Assembly (NCBI GenBank): GCA_026874595.1
Contig: CM049309.1
Location: 15,528,576 to 15,592,575, forward strand
Length of the DNA: 64,000 nucleotides
Direction: 5' to 3'
DNA from: Sipunculus nudus
Lineage: Eukaryota; Annelida; Sipuncula; Golfingiida; Sipunculidae
Shown here: piece by piece, positions 59,761 through 64,000 of the stretch
How the letters are laid out: each line of letters begins with the position of its first letter
How positions within the stretch are numbered: the stretch's first letter is position 1
Program-made: the position numbers and the translations under genes
Notes under the pieces: generated by a model
What the model was told of the DNA's origin: nothing
Databases searched by the model: none
Seen by the model: the letters and a program-made list of their open reading frames with translations, nothing else

Positions 59761-59775
59761 GGTGCCCCCTGGTGG
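59761..59775 (-). promoter_or_regulatory. CTCF-like motif
   Basis: The minus strand reads CCACCAGGGGGCACC, fitting all 15 positions of the consensus CCASYAGRKGGCRSY. Occupancy is unknown. Confidence 0.4.
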
Positions 59776-60127
59776 CCACAGTCGTATAGAAAACAAAAGG
59801 GTTCTTATTTGACCCATGCATAATAAAATTATCAAGTCTGTAGTGCATGCATTCAGACATCTCAGAGAAGAGTGAGAGACAAGCACACAGACAGGACGAT
59901 CAGACTATGCATGTATACAGTGCAGACACAGGGTTACATATTAAGTGCATTCAACGTCCTATGTAGTAAATTATGTACATTTTTTATTCATTGTAAGTTT
60001 ATCAGTTTACAATACTCAATTTACATTTACAATCAACGATATAATTGGATGTTATGGACATCTTTAATGGAAGAAAGTGGCCTTTTACACAAAACAAGGA
60101 AAACACTGAAATGAAAAACCTTGTGAC

Positions 60128-60129
<2 letters not shown>

Positions 60130-60194
<65 letters not shown>
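60130..60194. repeat. (AT)n microsatellite
   Basis: About 65 bases of alternating AT ending at the TIR element that begins 60198. Confidence 0.97.
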
Positions 60195-60195
<1 letters not shown>

Positions 60196-60197
60196 GT

Positions 60198-60505
60198 CAA
60201 GGCCCAGATCCCGATCAGAATAAAGAATCTAATGAAAATACTGGAAATAATAATTAAACTTGAAAAATAATACAAGGACTTGAAAAATAATTCAAGTAAA
60301 TATAATCACTCAATTTATTCAAACTTAGATATTAGTTAAATTATTAAGGTAGAATAATTAACACTGACAACAAACTAGATTAAGATTTGTCATTACCTAT
60401 TAAGTTATAATTTCAGACATTCTTCAGACATATAGGCATGCTCTGAATCTAGGCCAGCCATGAACTGAAGGTCGGCGATTGGTCCAGATCGTGATCTGGG
60501 CCTTG
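60198..60505. mobile_element. 308-bp TIR element
   Basis: CAAGGCCCAGATCCCGATC at the left and GATCGTGATCTGGGCCTTG at the right are inverted copies with one mismatch. Both edges abut AT-rich TATATA sequence, so a TA target is possible but not provable. The interior is AT-rich and non-coding. Confidence 0.7.
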
Positions 60506-60757
60506 ATATATATAAACAGTAGAGCGCCGTTTTTCCGAAAGCGTCGGGGGACAAGCTTTTTATTCGTAAAAACGAACATTCTGAAATGCGGACAGGGGTC
60601 TAGCAGCAAGTTATTACGACAGTTAATGATTAACTTAATGCCATTTTACCCGAGGAACGCGGTGTTTCTTGTCAATATTTGTAATTCACGACCTGGACGT
60701 AAAAATATTGGATTATTGCTGAGCATAATTGGCAAAGATCAGTCTAACCTGATTTAA

Positions 60758-61245
60758 GGGGTCCAATCACCAATAAAGCATGTTGACTTCCCTTTAAAAT
60801 AAATCTGTACCTGCTAAAACATTGCCTTGAAACCGTTTGCTTACTCCTGTAAACGAGTGTTGCAAACAGCGGATCAGGCGTAATGGCAGGTGTCAACATA
60901 AACACAGTGCGTGGGGCCGGATGCAGCGCGAAGCCTCAACACGTGTAAATCAGGAGATGCCCTGACTGACTTGGCCAAAAAAAATTTTAATACATGTTCC
61001 CGCAGGCTGAAAAACCGCGTGTTGCCCCTATTAATCATACCTCCAGTCACGCGGCCTTGAATGTGGTAAACAGACACATGTGGACTGTGTTTACCAACAC
61101 GCACGGTTATAACAAGGTGTTAAACAGTCGTATGCGAGGGAATGAGACTATGTGCTGGGATAGTTCTGCAGGGAAACCTTTGTTTAAAGCAAAACTGGAC
61201 TGATGGTGTGTAAAGATAGGCATAATATTGATCCTGATTATGTCC
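60758..61245. mobile_element. TTAA-type TIR element, copy 2 (empty SINE site)
   Basis: Bounded by TTTAA-GGG (60753-60760) and TCC-TTTTAA (61243-61251). Aligns with 4708-5499 but lacks the SINE: CAAGGTGTTAAACAGTCGTA (about 61117-61137) spans the position where copy 1 has 300 extra bases. Confidence 0.7.
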
Positions 61246-61710
61246 TTTTAAGGATACGTGCGTGCCCTTTTTTCATCAAATTCATTGGAGGGAAAGGTCA
61301 AGTGACATCGCCAAGGAAGACGGTGTTACTTATCGATCTACGGAACTGAAGACCGGGACATATAAAAGCTGCTCGAGCAGAAGCGTTTAATGAATTTTAC
61401 CTCACCAATGCCGATGCGAGTAAACTTCTCAGTTATTTGGCATGACATCCTGTCCCAAGCCGACGAATTTTGCTTGCTTGAGTACAAACGAGATGTGGTT
61501 GATAACAAACAAGTGCTCTTGGATTAACTGCTCAGTTGCTTGCTAGGGGTACAGGGGGCCGAGCGTTGCGGGGCTAGCTGTAGATTTACACCTTTGCCCC
61601 GGCCACAACATCGGCCCAGAACTAATTAATTAGGGACACCACTGGGCATAACACATGACTGCAGGCCTTGTGACTCCCAATTACAATACTCCTTTTAGGT
61701 TTTTACATAC
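61246..61710. other. Unassigned interior of the 60517-61815 element
   Basis: More balanced base composition than the surroundings, with short open frames and no recognisable domain. Confidence 0.35.
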
Positions 61711-61812
61711 TTGAAATATATTTCGGAAATACGAATAAATTTTCGGTTCCCCATTTTAATTTTCGGAAAAACGAATTTTCGGAAATTCGGCATTCGGAAA
61801 TACGGCGTTCTA

Positions 61813-61815
<3 letters not shown>

Positions 61816-61901
<86 letters not shown>
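61816..61901. repeat. (AT)n microsatellite
   Basis: About 85 bases of alternating AT, directly after the TIR element's TA. Confidence 0.97.
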
Positions 61902-61903
<2 letters not shown>

Positions 61904-62640
61904 AAATGGGTTATATAGAGTATACGAAACAAAACTGTTACAAAATTATTATACAGTCACCTCGTCTTTGTGTACAGGCCTAAAGTTTTTTTTTTATTTC
62001 AGACATGAAACATATACATCAACAAGGGAATAAATGTAAATTTTGTCTTGTATACATTGAATTTTATTATTCAGAACAAAAACTTAAGATCACACTGCCC
62101 AGTTCCTTCCTTAAGCCTGAATTTAACAAGAAGCTCAATTTGTAATAAATTTAAATATATTTAAAGTCATGGAAATCAATGATTAAAATAACTAAATCAA
62201 TTAAAAAAGTAATCCAATGTTACATTGTAAATGACAATTAAACCTTTGTTGAGAATATCAAATAAGGCGTTTGCTGCTCAAATAATTTATCAATGCGCTC
62301 ACAGTAATCAACTCTTTTACATTCTTTTCAACTGTTAGTTGGACTTATCCCTTTTCCCTGCTGATAATCAAAATGTCTAACCATAAAATCTCAAAATAAT
62401 AGAAATCTGTTGTGTTATGTTACAATAAGAAATAAATACAATCGTTACATTACATTTCATCTTTACACTTAACCACCACTAATCAGAAACATAACCCTGA
62501 TCTCTGTGTGACTTTAATCGCATTTTCATTCAATGAAGAATCATGAGCAGAACAGTTGTGAGCAACCAATTAAACGACCGTTGTCAATGTAACAGTCAAT
62601 CACCTGACAAGCGGAAAATTTGCAAAATTTGGGCGACTCT
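61902..62640. other. Intergenic, nothing recognised
   Basis: AT-rich sequence without frames or repeats that I can identify. Confidence 0.4.
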
Positions 62641-62960
62641 CCCAACACGTGTAGTCTGTACCAGTACCCCTGTTTGAATGTTATTTTTCCGAAATATGTT
62701 TTATACAAGGGAGACGGTATAAAAAGTTCAAGGCCAAAGGTTGCATGAGCTATTCCACCGAATGCCGACTGAATAATACTGTCTTACCTTGCACTTAATT
62801 CGTATGAGACAGATAATCCAAAATATGGCAAAATACTTCACACTGATTGCGATATATTCAACACCGGAAAACATAGAAATAACTATTCCGATGACGTCAT
62901 ACTCGACCGACCTTTGTTACGTCTTTGTGACGTCACTTTAGTCTTAAAAACAGGTTTCGT
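62640..62960 (+). repeat. Diverged dispersed repeat, copy 2, with two CRE palindromes
   Basis: Colinear with 16700-17065 from CAGTACCCCTGTTTG through TGAGACAGATAAT. Beyond it are two TGACGTCA palindromes (62892-62899 and 62928-62935), where copy 1 has one. Confidence 0.6.
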
Positions 62961-64000
62961 AACCATAGACATGGGAAGCTATCTGAGCGTTTTGGGGCTC
63001 ATTAGCATAATATTATTTATTAATAAGCAGGTCAAGGGAAAGGATAATGTTATGGCTGATGCTCTCTCTTAGAGCTTATAAAAATATTAATGTTTCTTCT
63101 GATATGCGTATATGTTCTTATTTATGTGTTTACAATATTTGCAAATGTTTTGTACTGATAAATGTTATATACTATCTGTCCTATCCAATCTATTGGATTA
63201 CTGATAAGTTATTCCCTTTGGCGCGAGGAGAGATACCGATGCTGAACGACGCCGACCACAAGGATCTCCCCTTTTGCACTGAACCAGCTTGGTGTTCGTT
63301 ATCCAACAAGCAAGGAATATGGTGTTGCTCGTCGTGTACGGAACGGCCTGATCCCGCCGTGTATATTTTTTATCGTTAAACAGGAAGACACTGACTACCT
63401 AGTTGGGCCGAATACTTTGAAAATTCTCGAAGAGGAGTACTTAAGCCCCCCCCCCCCCTTTTTTTTTTATAAAAGTATTCAATTACGAATACCGAATATA
63501 TTCATGAGTATCGTAACCAGCACTTTTAGTTGTTAAACCTATGTCATGAAATTATCCAAAAATGATTATTACTAAACATTCTGGATTTAAACATGAAACA
63601 TTATAGGAAACATTTGAGTCTTAAAAGTGCGGTCACTCATACTTGCTCTCTCAGTCTGGAGAAACTTCCCGGAGATGCTGGACACTAAGCTCTACTGAGG
63701 CTATTTATCTTCAATAAATACTTCCTTGTAAGATTGACAAGGGCAGGAAAAAATGACCCATTGCCATCCCCAAAAATTATGGGCGTTATTTGTAGGTTTC
63801 TTTTAATACTGGTTCTGCCAAGAAGTTAGTGATCTCAGATGACCGGGGAAGTTTTTCTGTAATAACTGTCCCTTTAAAGGCAAAAAAAAAGGATTATAAT
63901 TTGGTGAGGTGATGAAAAATAAGCGGGTATTATCCTCAGAGGATATTTCCATATTCACAAATTAAACCTAATGTTATGCCATATGTTAACCAGTCTCAGA
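62961..64000. other. Window edge, no gene recognised
   Basis: A 110-codon frame at 63047-63379 has no recognisable signature. A poly-C/poly-T run lies at about 63447-63470. A gene beyond the edge cannot be assessed. Confidence 0.35.

Larger units (their letters stand above)
60517..61815. mobile_element. TIR element with CAGTAGARCGCCGT ends, carrying a nested TTAA-type element
   Basis: The left end CAGTAGAGCGCCGTTTTTCC and right end ending GGCGTTCTACTG are inverted. The right edge is followed by TA and a long (AT)n tract. Internal TTTCGGAAAT and ATTCGGAAAA words repeat near the right end. No transposase frame. The terminal style fits Tc1/mariner/pogo-class MITEs. A lone related end is at about 35393. 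Confidence 0.65.

Noticed and set aside
63047-63379. 110-codon frame near the right edge
   Set aside because: Not recognised, AT-rich first half, and no flanking splice or promoter evidence; it could be an exon of an unseen gene, but this is not supported.

Overview
The window looks like nuclear DNA from a metazoan, most likely a mollusc and possibly a bivalve. It is AT-rich and intron-rich, with long (AT)n tracts, GT-AG introns and many small non-autonomous transposons. Several repeats have the layout of bivalve Helitron/Helentron-like elements: internal tandem repeats followed by a 3' hairpin. The species is not identifiable from sequence alone. No bacterial genes, CRISPR arrays, rRNA or functional tRNA genes were seen.

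Two protein-coding genes can be supported. On the minus strand at 1083-1922 is an intact 279-residue neurensin-like (vesicular transmembrane p24 family) reading frame, preceded by a probable splice acceptor at 1991-1993. On the plus strand is a complete Elongin C gene. It has a probable non-coding first exon ending at 27097 and coding exons at 31629-31797, 37214-37262 and 43577-43718, which join to 119 codons plus a stop. Its probable poly(A) signal is at 44461-44466. The transcript spans about 17.5 kb, and its three introns carry most of the window's minisatellite and transposon material.

Layout: 1-2000 neurensin-like gene and 3' flank. 2000-26900 is intergenic (part may be neurensin 5' intron), with two inverted-repeat elements of 4-9 kb, an inverted MITE pair around a SINE at 17.1-18.2 kb, and a Helitron-like tandem array at 21.9-23.9 kb. 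26900-44500 is Elongin C. 44500-48500 holds three more tandem-repeat elements. 48500-52700 is AT-rich, with a second hAT-type copy at 51300-51992. 52785-57262 is a minus-strand partner of the composite element in Elongin C intron 3. 57.3-64 kb holds a tiny foldback insertion and nested TIR elements, with no recognisable gene.

The most interesting material is repetitive. One superfamily of composite elements recurs at about 40.4-42.9, 45.3-46.4 and, inverted, 57.3-52.8 kb. Its tandem units centre on a GGTGGCGCCACC palindrome, and its copies end in a hairpin followed by CTAG, CTGG or a decayed form. A related array lies at 21.9-23.9 kb. Other clear structural observations are two hAT-like elements with 8-bp target duplications, a 66-bp foldback insertion with a perfect 8-bp duplication, and a pair of TTAA-type elements that preserve a filled and an empty SINE site. 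The two genes have no evident functional link.
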